Shown in pieces: positions 7,637 to 13,860 of a stretch of 14,234 nt of DNA; position 1 is the stretch's first letter; each line of letters begins with the position of its first letter. Source of the stretch: CAZJDV01 sp964544865 (GTDB taxonomy: Bacteria; Chloroflexota; Dehalococcoidia; Lucifugimonadales; CAJWER01); contig CAZJDV010000067.1 of NCBI GenBank assembly GCA_964544865.1, positions 1-14,234 on the forward strand, given 5' to 3'. The position numbers and the translations under genes are program-made. The notes beneath the pieces are model-generated. The model was not told the DNA's origin. It saw only the letters and a program-made list of their open reading frames with translations, and did no database searches.

Positions 7637-7764
7637 CAGCATTCACGAGAGAAGTACATCCCTCTCCGCCGGCGGTTACGCTGGGGCTTCTGCCCGTCGT
7701 CTCTGTCTCAGATGCGCGAGACGGAGAATCGGCTCAGACGCTAGGATTTTGGGTGTCCAGGGGT

Positions 7765-7770
7765 TATACT
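7765..7770 (+). promoter_or_regulatory. Possible -10 element for the zinc-ribbon gene
   Basis: TATACT within GGTTATACTGG lies about 85 bases before the chosen start of the zinc-ribbon gene, in the 200-base divergent spacer with pyk. No clear -35 accompanies it. Confidence 0.35.
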
Positions 7771-7855
7771 GGCGAAGCGACACGGCGGATCCCACCATGT
7801 GGCCCACCCGCTATCATTCCGCGTCGCCGACCGCATCCCGGACCTGGGGGGGCTG

Positions 7856-8557
7856 ATGCTCGATGTGAAACAGCTCTACGAGCTTCAGGTGTTAGACTTG
7901 AAGCTCGCCGAACTCGAGCGGTCTGTGTCCGAGATCCTCGCCGCGCTGGCGGACAGGGCGGAGATCGACCGCGCAGCCGGGCTGGTCCAAGAGCTCGAAG
8001 CGCGGATGGGCGATGCCTCCTTCAAACGACGTGTCGTCGACGGTAAGGTCGCCGAGCTGCAGGCGGGGCTGGACAGGCTTGATCTGCGGCTGTACGGCGG
8101 CGGCGTGACCAACGCGCAGCAGCTCGCCGCGGCCCAGGAAGAGCGAAACTTCACCCTGCAGCAGCATGGTGAGGAGGAGGACCGGCTGCTCGACATCATG
8201 GTCGAAATCGAGGAGTTGGAGCCGGCTCTCGACGAGGCCCGGGAGATTCTGGAACGACTCGAAGCTGACCGGCCTATCGAGGAGGCGGAGTGGCGGCGCA
8301 CGGAGTCGCTGCTGAACGAGGAGCTCTCGACCCTTGGCCTGAAAAGGGAGGAGCTCCAGCCCCTGGTTTCCCCAAACCTGCTCCCCTTGTACGAGTCGCT
8401 GTGTAAAAGCAAGGCTGGCTACGCCGTGGCGAAGGTGTCGCGCGGCATGTGCCAGGGGTGCCGTCTAGCCCTGCCGACCATGGAGATGCAACGCGCCAGG
8501 ACCTCCCAGACAGTTCCCCGTTGCAGTAGCTGCGGTCGTATCCTGTTCGCCGACTGA
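7856..8557 (+). CDS. Coiled-coil protein with C-terminal C4 zinc ribbon (zf-RING_7 type)
   Basis: A 233-aa protein in two parts: a long charged helical hairpin (about residues 1-190, rich in E, L, R and A, starting LDVKQLYELQVLDLKLAELE) and a zinc ribbon with C199-x2-C202 (GMCQGC) and C223-x2-C226 (RCSSC). This is the layout of the CT398/Rv2229c-like family, thought to act as an adaptor for nucleic-acid or secretion complexes; the role is not settled. The ATG at 7856 is chosen because relatives begin a few residues before the coiled coil and a G-run lies just upstream; an in-frame ATG at 7799 would add 19 residues. The next gene starts 9 bases after its stop, which suggests translational coupling. 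In Mycobacterium the homologue lies near rnpB, as here. Confidence 0.85.
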   Translation: MLDVKQLYELQVLDLKLAELERSVSEILAALADRAEIDRAAGLVQELEARMGDASFKRRVVDGKVAELQAGLDRLDLRLYGGGVTNAQQLAAAQEERNFTLQQHGEEEDRLLDIMVEIEELEPALDEAREILERLEADRPIEEAEWRRTESLLNEELSTLGLKREELQPLVSPNLLPLYESLCKSKAGYAVAKVSRGMCQGCRLALPTMEMQRARTSQTVPRCSSCGRILFAD

Positions 8558-8566
8558 GGCCGGAAA

Positions 8567-9928
8567 TTGCGCGCCATCGGATATTTCCACATCGATGATG
8601 GCCAAGATCCCTCACTCGATCAGTTCGAGGCGGCCTTTGAGGACTACTGCGGCCTCAACCTTCATCAGCCCGTAACCACCTTCGCATCCACGGTCGCGCA
8701 CGCCGGCCGGGACGCCGCCGAATACCGCCGGATGATCGACTACGTCCGAGACTCGGGCGGCGAGTTTCTTGTCGTGGTGCCCACTGCAAGGCATCTGGGC
8801 GCGGACCTGGAGTCGGTCGCCAGGGCGATGGTCGAGCTGGAGGGCGCCGGACTCGCCGCCGTGTGCTGGGACGAGAACTTCCCCGACCCGTTGCAGAACG
8901 CCTTCCAGACACTGGGAGTCAAGGGGGTCTCCCGCACTCGGAGCCGCCGAATCAAGGAGTCTATGAGCGCCCGGGCGCTGAAGGGACGGGCTCTTGGCCG
9001 TCCTCCCTACGGCTATCGCATCGGGCCCGACGGTATGCTGAAGGCAGTGCGGGGAGAGGGGCCGGACGAGGTCCGTGACGAGGTCGCGGTGGTGGAGCTC
9101 ATCTTTCGGCTGTATACCAAGGACGGCCTAGGGCTGAGGCTTATCACCCAGCACCTGAATGAGCGCAATATCCCGACGCGCCGCGACGGCGGCCGATGGA
9201 GCGTCGGGAGCATCCGCGACATCCTGAAGAACCCGGCCTACATCGGGACTTACTCTCGCCTGGGAATGCGAAGAGCCAACGTGCACGAGGCCATTATCCC
9301 CAAGGATGTCTTCAGCGCGGCCCAGGACCAGACCAGGTCGCGCCGGCCGATCGGCAGGGTGGTGAGCTCCGAGCCCTTTCTACTGTCCGGCGTCGCCTAT
9401 TGCCAGTACTGCGGAAACAAGATGATGGGCGTCACCCGCAGGCAGTCCTGGAGGCGCAAGGACGGCAGAAGGTCCAGCCAGGTCTATCGATACTACCAGT
9501 GCCAGTCCAGGAACAATCAGAGCCTCTGCGCGTATCATACCTGGCGGGCGGCGCTGCTGGAGGGCGCGGTCATCAGCCAGTTAAGACAAGCGCTGAGGGC
9601 CAGGCCCGAGGGTTCCCCCGAGGACCATGCGGCCCGCCGCGCCGCCGTCCAGGCGGCGAAGAGCGCCAGGGTGGCGCACGCCGAGCGGCGCTTTCTCCGG
9701 GCGATGCGAAAGGCCGCGAGCGGCGAGATCACCGTAGGTATCCTGGGCCAGTATCTCGAGGAGCTCGACGCCGCAAGGGCAGCCTCCGCCGGCGCCTCCA
9801 GCCCGCGGGACATCGACGAGGTGCTTGCCAACTGGGACGGACTCGGCATGGAGGATCGGCGCGACTTCCTGGAAGAGCACGTGCGGCGTATCGTGGTCCG
9901 GGACGACAGCGTCGAGGTGGAAGTGTAA
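8567..9928 (+). CDS. Large-serine-recombinase-like protein, apparently catalytically inactive
   Basis: A 453-aa protein with the domain order of large serine recombinases. The resolvase-like domain is ~1-120. The recombinase domain is ~140-230, with GRPPYGYRI at 144-152, HLNERNIPTRRDGGRWS at 196-212 and ILKNPAYIGTY at 219-229. The zinc ribbon has C279, C282, C312 and C321. A coiled-coil/C-terminal region follows (~350-453). The N-terminus reads IGYFHIDDGQ where active enzymes have Y-x-R-x-S, so the nucleophile serine position is D10 and the arginine is H8. The segment that should read D-R-L-x-R is ARHLGAD (74-80), with only one Arg, out of register. It therefore probably binds DNA without cutting it. 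The start is TTG 8567, 9 bases after the zinc-ribbon stop; no Met is available nearby that keeps the first strand. No att repeats or phage genes accompany it. The frame is intact, which argues for a selected function. Confidence 0.82.
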   Translation: MRAIGYFHIDDGQDPSLDQFEAAFEDYCGLNLHQPVTTFASTVAHAGRDAAEYRRMIDYVRDSGGEFLVVVPTARHLGADLESVARAMVELEGAGLAAVCWDENFPDPLQNAFQTLGVKGVSRTRSRRIKESMSARALKGRALGRPPYGYRIGPDGMLKAVRGEGPDEVRDEVAVVELIFRLYTKDGLGLRLITQHLNERNIPTRRDGGRWSVGSIRDILKNPAYIGTYSRLGMRRANVHEAIIPKDVFSAAQDQTRSRRPIGRVVSSEPFLLSGVAYCQYCGNKMMGVTRRQSWRRKDGRRSSQVYRYYQCQSRNNQSLCAYHTWRAALLEGAVISQLRQALRARPEGSPEDHAARRAAVQAAKSARVAHAERRFLRAMRKAASGEITVGILGQYLEELDAARAASAGASSPRDIDEVLANWDGLGMEDRRDFLEEHVRRIVVRDDSVEVEV

Positions 9929-10008
9929 CGGGCTCACTGCGCGACATCCGGCCCCGCGCATGAGAGCCGAGTATGTCAAACGCCCTGGAGTCGCGCCGCC
10001 CGCGGTGG

Positions 10009-10014
10009 TAGAAT
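10009..10014 (+). promoter_or_regulatory. -10 element of rnpB
   Basis: TAGAAT, identical to the -10 of the tRNA-Trp promoter in this window, lies 11 bases before the 5' arm of rnpB helix P1. The matching -35 (around 9985-9991, CTGGAGT) is poor. Confidence 0.45.
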
Positions 10015-10025
10015 ATCGGCGGCGT

Positions 10026-10430
10026 AAGATGGCCGGGCGACCGCCGTCCTTCCCCTGGTGGGAGGAGGGAGGAAAGTCCGAGCACCTCCGGGTAGGATGC
10101 CCGTTAACGGCGGGGCGGGGTGACCCGACGGAAAGTGCCACAGAAACATACCGTCCTTCCACCCTGGGAGGATAAGGGTGAAAAGGCGAGGTAAGAGCTC
10201 ACCGCTCCGGTGGTAACATCGGAGGTCAAGGCAAACCCCATCCGGTGCAAGGCCAAATAGGGGGAACACGGGCGCCCGGCCCTTCCCCGGGTTGGCCGCT
10301 TGATCCTTCCGGCAACGGAAGGACTAGATAGATGGTCGCTACCCGGCTCACCAAGGGGACGAAGCCTCGCGCAAGCGGGGCGTAAACCCGTAACGGGCCG
10401 GGCACAGAACTCGGCTTACAGGCCACCTTA
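10026..10430 (+). ncRNA. rnpB: RNase P RNA, bacterial type A
   Basis: The catalytic RNA that trims tRNA 5' leaders. The conserved blocks appear in order: GAGGAAAGTCC at 10069-10079, GCCACAGAAACATA at 10137-10150, GGTAAGAGCTCACCG at 10191-10205, GGTGCAAGGCCAAATAGGGG near 10244-10263, the GGGTTGGCCGCTTGA block near 10289-10303 (compare E. coli GGGTAGGCTGCTTGA), AGATAGATGG near 10326-10335, and ACAGAACTCGGCTTACA at 10404-10420. The ends are set by helix P1: AAGATGGCC (10026-10034) pairs with GGCCACCTT (10421-10429) with one mismatch. The layout is A-type (ancestral), not B-type. It is followed by a strong terminator. Exact ends may differ by a few bases. Confidence 0.96.
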
Positions 10431-10463
10431 TGCCGGCAGCGCCTGTACACAGGGACGGAGAGA

Positions 10464-10503
10464 AAAAGCGGAGGCCGCGCTCGACGCGCTGGCCTCCGCT
10501 TTT
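10464..10503 (+). terminator. Rho-independent terminator of rnpB
   Basis: A perfect 13-bp stem, AAAAGCGGAGGCC (10464-10476) with GGCCTCCGCTTTT (10491-10503), encloses a 14-base loop that can pair further (GCGC/GCGC). It ends in a T-run and starts about 34 bases after rnpB. Confidence 0.9.
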
Positions 10504-10546
10504 ATTGCGGGCCACATGGGCTCGGAGATCGCCGAGGGTTTTCACA

Positions 10547-11296
10547 ATGAGCGAAAGACCACAGGCCTGGCACTACGGACTCGTCGCACGGTGGTGGGCC
10601 GAATTCGGGGCTGACGGCCCAGATACCGTCTACTTCCGAGGAGTCGTCGAGCAGCACGGGCAGTCCGCCCTTGACGTCGACAGGTGCGATATCTCACCGG
10701 ACATGCTCGCACTCTGCCGGCAGCAAGCCGGGCGCGAGGGGCTATCCGTGAACCTGTACGAGCAGGCGATGCACGAGCTCGATTTGCCTCGCATGTACAA
10801 GACGGTCTTCATCTCGTGATCGTTCGGACTGGTCGGAGGTCGGTCTCAGAATGTTGAGGCCCTGCGGCGCCTCTACGATCACCTGGAGCCGGGTGGTGTC
10901 CTGGCAATGGACCACCATCCGCTCTATAAGGGAATCGGTGCAAGATACTGGCGCTACTGGTTAGAGGACGAGAAGTCGAGTCTGCCAGAAGCATGGCCTC
11001 CCCTGGGCAAAGGAAGACGTGCGTCAGACGGTGCGGACTTCCACATGAACACTAGGATACTTGCCATCGACCCTCTTGAGCAGGTGAGCACGCTTCAGAT
11101 ACAAGTCGAACTCCGGCGGGACGGAAAGCTGCTCGCAGCAGAGTAGCACACCATGGAGATGCGCGATTACTTCAATGCTGAGCTTCTGATGATGCTGGAG
11201 CAGGCTGGATTCAGAGACATTGAGGTCCGAGGCGGATACACAGACGAAGAGGCGAACACCGACCATGATATCCTGGTGTATGTCGCCCGCAAGTGA
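10547..11296 (+). pseudogene. Class I SAM-dependent methyltransferase, decayed
   Basis: One reading frame from ATG 10547 (GAGGG ribosome binding site upstream) to TGA 11294 carries methyltransferase features throughout. They are WHYGLVARWW near the start, CDISPDMLALCR (motif II region), NLYEQAMHELDLPR, HLEPGGVLAMDHH (motif IV/V region), PLEQVSTLQIQVELRRDG, and a C-terminus with LLMMLEQAGFRDIEVRGGYT. Three lesions are seen. ALDV runs directly into DRCDISP, so the glycine-rich SAM-binding motif I (normally about 16-18 residues here) is missing. TGA at 10817-10819 falls in IS-stop-SFGL, where the family has Gly. TAG at 11144-11146 falls in AAE-stop-HT. No frameshift is needed. Without motif I the product could not bind SAM even with readthrough. 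It starts 44 bases after the rnpB terminator. Confidence 0.82.
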
Positions 11297-11364
11297 TAGC
11301 GGCGTCGATCTAGGAACCAAAGAGTTCCCGGGGCAGGGTCCGGACGGAAGCCCTCACTTCGAGA

Positions 11365-11849
11365 GTCCCCGGCAAGCTCCTCCCATCTCGCCTCCGATAT
11401 CCGGTAACACTTGATCTCGCCTAGCTCCTTCAGGTCTTCCACGAGCTGTAAGGCCTGGGAGCGCTCGATGCAGCCCACCTCCCAATGCTCCACGCCCCCG
11501 TGCTGGACCTCGTAGCCAAGGCGGAAGCAGCGGTTTCTCTCCACGACCTGGGAGTCCTTCCAGTAATGGAAGGATCCGCCGCCGGCGCGGACGAGACGAG
11601 GTGGACGAACGCCGTGTCCGAGGTGCGCTCCAGCAACTCCACCTCGGCGATGCCGTTCGACTCTCGAAGGAACTCCAGAACCGACTCGACATGGGCGTCG
11701 GTCGGGTTGTTGAGGGCGAGCACCTCTTCGGCTAAGTCGGCGCTGACGATGAAGCCGCCGGGGTGCACCAGCCGGACGTCGGGGACCGCCCTCGACAGCT
11801 CGTTGTCCACGCAGCCCTCATGGACGATTCCAAACTCCAATTTGTACAT
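11365..11849 (-). pseudogene. Regulator-like gene (bacterio-opsin-activator type N-terminal region), frameshifted
   Basis: The first frame, from ATG 11849, gives a typical conserved start: MYKLEFGIVHEGCVDNELSR, a PGGFIVSADLAEEVLAL strand, and IAEVELLERTSDTAFVHLVSS. Near 11572-11590 the sense moves to another frame, which continues FHYWKDSQVVERNRCFRLGYEV, GGVEHWEVGCIERSQALQLVEDL and CYRISEARWEEL. The shift lies in a GCGCCGGCGGCGGAT tract and could be a sequencing error. The fold resembles the sensor half of HTH_10/bacterio-opsin-activator-like regulators, but only about 70 bases remain before the opposing methyltransferase gene, too few for a DNA-binding HTH. It is therefore frameshifted and probably C-terminally truncated. 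The family call is from memory and moderate. It lies 35 bases after the dehydrogenase gene on the same strand. Confidence 0.6.
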
Positions 11850-11884
11850 CGTGGTTAATCACTCCATGCGGCCTCGCTGACCTT

Positions 11885-12670
11885 CTAGTTGAACCATCGG
11901 CCCGACGGTCGGCTTTGGCCGCCGTCCACCGGGATCATCGCCCCGTTGATCCATCGGGAGCGCTTCGAACAGAGGAAGGCGATCACCTCGGCGACCTCCG
12001 TGTCGGTCCCAAGCCGCTTCTCCGGAAGCTCGTTCTCCATGAATCGGACGTAGCCCTCGGGGTCGTCCCGCCGGTAGTCCGCCCAGCCGCCTCGGGGAAA
12101 AATATGGAGCCCGGGCAGACCGTATTGACGCGGATGCGGTCTGCGGCCAGGTCCCACGCCAGCGCCGAGGACAGGAATATCTCGGCGGCCTTGGCTGCGC
12201 CGTACTGCGCTCGGGGCCCCGGCTTCCAGCCCGATATCGACGACACGATAACGATGCTTGCGTGGCCACGCCCTCTCATGTGTGGGACGGCGGCGCGTAT
12301 CGTGCGCACGGCGTGCATCAGATTGACGTCCAGGGTGGCCATCCACTCCTCGTCGGTGGCGTCCAGGGTCTCGCCCCCCGCTGAACCCGCCCACGTTGCA
12401 GATCAGGGCGTCGATGCCGCCCAGATACTCGACCGCTCCCGCCACGAACGCCTCGACATCGGACGAGCTGGTGACGTCTGCGACCTTCCCCCAGACGCGA
12501 GGCGAAACCGGTCGCAGCTCCTCCAGGGCCCTTCCGAGGCCCTCCTCGCCTCGGGCGCAAATCGCCACGTGGCATCCCTCCTGCGCCAGCGCCAGCGCGC
12601 TTGCCCTCCCTATTCCACGGCTTCCGCCGGTCACCAGCGCCACCTTGCCTCCCAGGTCCAGGTCCATCAT
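11885..12670 (-). pseudogene. Short-chain dehydrogenase/reductase with two compensating frameshifts
   Basis: An SDR-family NAD(P)-dependent oxidoreductase of about 262 aa if corrected. The outer parts share one frame: GKVALVTGGSRGIGRA (cofactor glycine motif TGxxxGIG), ICNVGGFSGG, then after the middle WADYRRDDPEGYVRF, NELPEKRLGTDTEVAEVIAFLCS, and the C-terminal INGAMIPVDGG. The middle is encoded in another frame: ETLDATDEEWMATLDVNLMHAV, VIVSSISGWKPG with the catalytic Ser, YGAAK with the catalytic Tyr and Lys, and RIRVNTVCPGSIFF. The switches fall at homopolymers: a run of six C at 12374-12379 (one too many) and GGGGAAAAA at 12094-12102 (one too few). An unshifted frame stays open across the whole gene but reads nonsense in the middle and loses the active site. 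Either the gene has decayed or these are homopolymer sequencing errors. The substrate is unknown. Confidence 0.85.
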
Positions 12671-12847
12671 GTCCTCTTAGTCGATGAGCATGAGCTGCGG
12701 TCCGCGGTACTCGCCCCAATCCGCAGACCTCAAGTGCAAGGCCAATCTACCACAGGCGCGCTCTCGAAAGTAGACAACCGGCCAGCCAGACCGCTCGAAG
12801 CCGCCCCTCGCACTGCGGATTCTCCAGCCCGCATACCTCTAAGCCGG

Positions 12848-12876
12848 TTGACCGGCCCAGTATGGCATAATAGAAT
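12848..12876 (+). promoter_or_regulatory. Promoter of tRNA-Trp
   Basis: TTGACC (12848-12853) and TAGAAT (12871-12876) are separated by 17 bases, a near-consensus housekeeping sigma-factor promoter. Transcription would start near 12883, about 13 bases before the mature tRNA. Confidence 0.7.
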
Positions 12877-12895
12877 CGACATGCGGCGTCCACGC

Positions 12896-12971
12896 AGGAG
12901 CGTAGCTCAGTTGGTAGAGCGACGGTCTCCAAAACCGTAGGTCGCGGGTTCGATCCCTGCCGCTCCTGCCA
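12896..12971 (+). tRNA. trnW: tRNA-Trp (anticodon CCA)
   Basis: A complete cloverleaf. The acceptor stem is AGGAGCG (12896-12902) with CGCTCCT (12961-12967). The D-arm is AGCTCAGTTGGTAGAGC. The anticodon stem is ACGGT/ACCGT with loop CTCCAAA and anticodon CCA at 12929-12931. The T-loop is GGTTCGATCC. The discriminator is G and the 3' CCA is encoded (12969-12971). Its 3' half is a plausible attachment site for the integrase gene that follows. Confidence 0.97.
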
Positions 12972-12991
12972 CCCATACACCGCACAACGAA

Positions 12992-13018
12992 GGGGCTCCC
13001 GGGTTTTCCGGGAGCCCC
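12992..13018 (+). terminator. Hairpin after tRNA-Trp
   Basis: A perfect 11-bp stem, GGGGCTCCCGG (12992-13002) with CCGGGAGCCCC (13008-13018), has loop GTTTT. It lies 20 bases after the tRNA. The trailing T-run is poor, but position and stability favour a terminator, possibly also serving the integrase gene from the other side. Confidence 0.6.
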
Positions 13019-13040
13019 GTGTCGTTGCTTCAAGGGCGGT

Positions 13041-13061
13041 TTGACAGCAGTATTGACAGCA
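13041..13061. repeat. Tandem TTGACAGCA direct repeats next to the integrase gene
   Basis: TTGACAGCA occurs at 13041-13049 and again at 13053-13061, 12 bases apart, between tRNA-Trp and the 3' end of the integrase gene. This is where recombinase-binding sites near an attachment site would be expected. Confidence 0.4.
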
Positions 13062-13074
13062 ACCCGTGTCCAAA

Positions 13075-13860
13075 CTACTGCGCCAGCAGTGCATCCATCT
13101 CTACCATCGCCTCACGCTGCATGTTGGGGAGAATGTGAGAATAGGTGTCGAGGGTCACTGAGATTTGCGAATGCCCTAGCAGTTCTTGTACCACTTTCGT
13201 GTGTGCTCCGAGGCTGAGTAAGAGCGTGGCGGCTCTGTGTCGTGAGTCGTGGAACCGAATCCGGGGCACTCCCGATCTCTCCAGCAATTTAGGGAAGGCA
13301 CGGTTTCTTAGGTGGTTGCCGTCAAGGTGCTTGCCCACAATGTTAGTGAACACTAGGACAAGGTCTGTCCACGCTGGTCCGGTTGATAGCCGCTCTTCAT
13401 TCGGGCGCACCCGGTGCCGCTTGAGAGATTCCTCCGCGAATGCGGGCAGCGTGATCTGACGACAACTCTTGCTGGTCTTGGGCTCGGCAATAATCCCGTT
13501 CAATTGCAGAGTCCCGCGCACCTGAATCTGACCCTGGTCCATGTCAACGTCCCGCCAGTGTAGCGCAAGTAGCTCCCCCTGACGCATCCCCGTGGCGAGG
13601 GCCATTATTTAGAGAGCCTCAAGCCTGTCGCCGCGCGCGGCCTCCAAGAGTTGCCGTGATTGATCAGTTGTTAGAGGTTGAATCTCAAAGTGGGCATTCC
13701 GAGGCGGGTCAACGGCATCGGTAGGGTTGCGCATGATTAGACCCAACCGTAGAGCTTGCCCCACGGCACGATGCAGCACCGTATGTAGGTGGCGAGCCGT
13801 GGTAGGGGAAAGACCTTCGCGAAGGCGAGCGAGAGCCGACCTACTCGGCGGTATCGCTCC
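13075..13860 (-). pseudogene. Tyrosine recombinase/phage integrase, interrupted and N-terminally truncated
   Basis: Site-specific recombinase of an integrative element. The catalytic domain encoded from 13605 down to 13075 (176 aa) holds all active residues: R8 in TGMRQGE, K46 in KTSKS, H119 and R122 in HDSRH, H145 in LLGHSQIS, and nucleophile Y155 in DTYSH. Reading upstream in the same frame gives more integrase: LREGLSPTTARHLHTVLHRA, GLIMRNPTDAVDPP and PLTTDQSRQLLEAARGDRLEAL. A TAA at 13609-13611 breaks it, where EAL-stop-IMALATG should read EALYIMALATG. Further upstream the resemblance fades and TAG at 13861-13863 closes the frame, so about 100 N-terminal residues are absent. A short product from the Met at 13605 would lack the core-binding domain. 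It points toward the tRNA 104 bases away, the usual arrangement for tRNA-targeted elements. Confidence 0.88.

Noticed and set aside
8567..9928. The recombinase-like gene as part of a CRISPR or transposon system
   Set aside because: No repeat arrays, terminal inverted repeats or cas/transposase genes are visible around it.
9196..9963. A 255-codon frame overlapping the recombinase-like gene on the same strand
   Set aside because: It is an Arg/Gly/Pro-rich shadow frame; the recombinase domain and zinc ribbon are in the other frame.
9976..10614. Short open frames across rnpB on both strands
   Set aside because: The interval is the RNase P RNA gene and its terminator; the peptides have no support.
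10817..10819. TGA in the methyltransferase read as selenocysteine
   Set aside because: The family has Gly here, not Cys, a second in-frame stop (TAG) follows, motif I is missing, and no SECIS-like hairpin is evident just after the TGA.
12747..13094. A 115-codon minus-strand frame across tRNA-Trp
   Set aside because: It runs through the tRNA and hairpin, so it is not a protein gene. The peptide RSGRDRTRDLRFWRP-like portion is the familiar artefact of translating a tRNA antisense.
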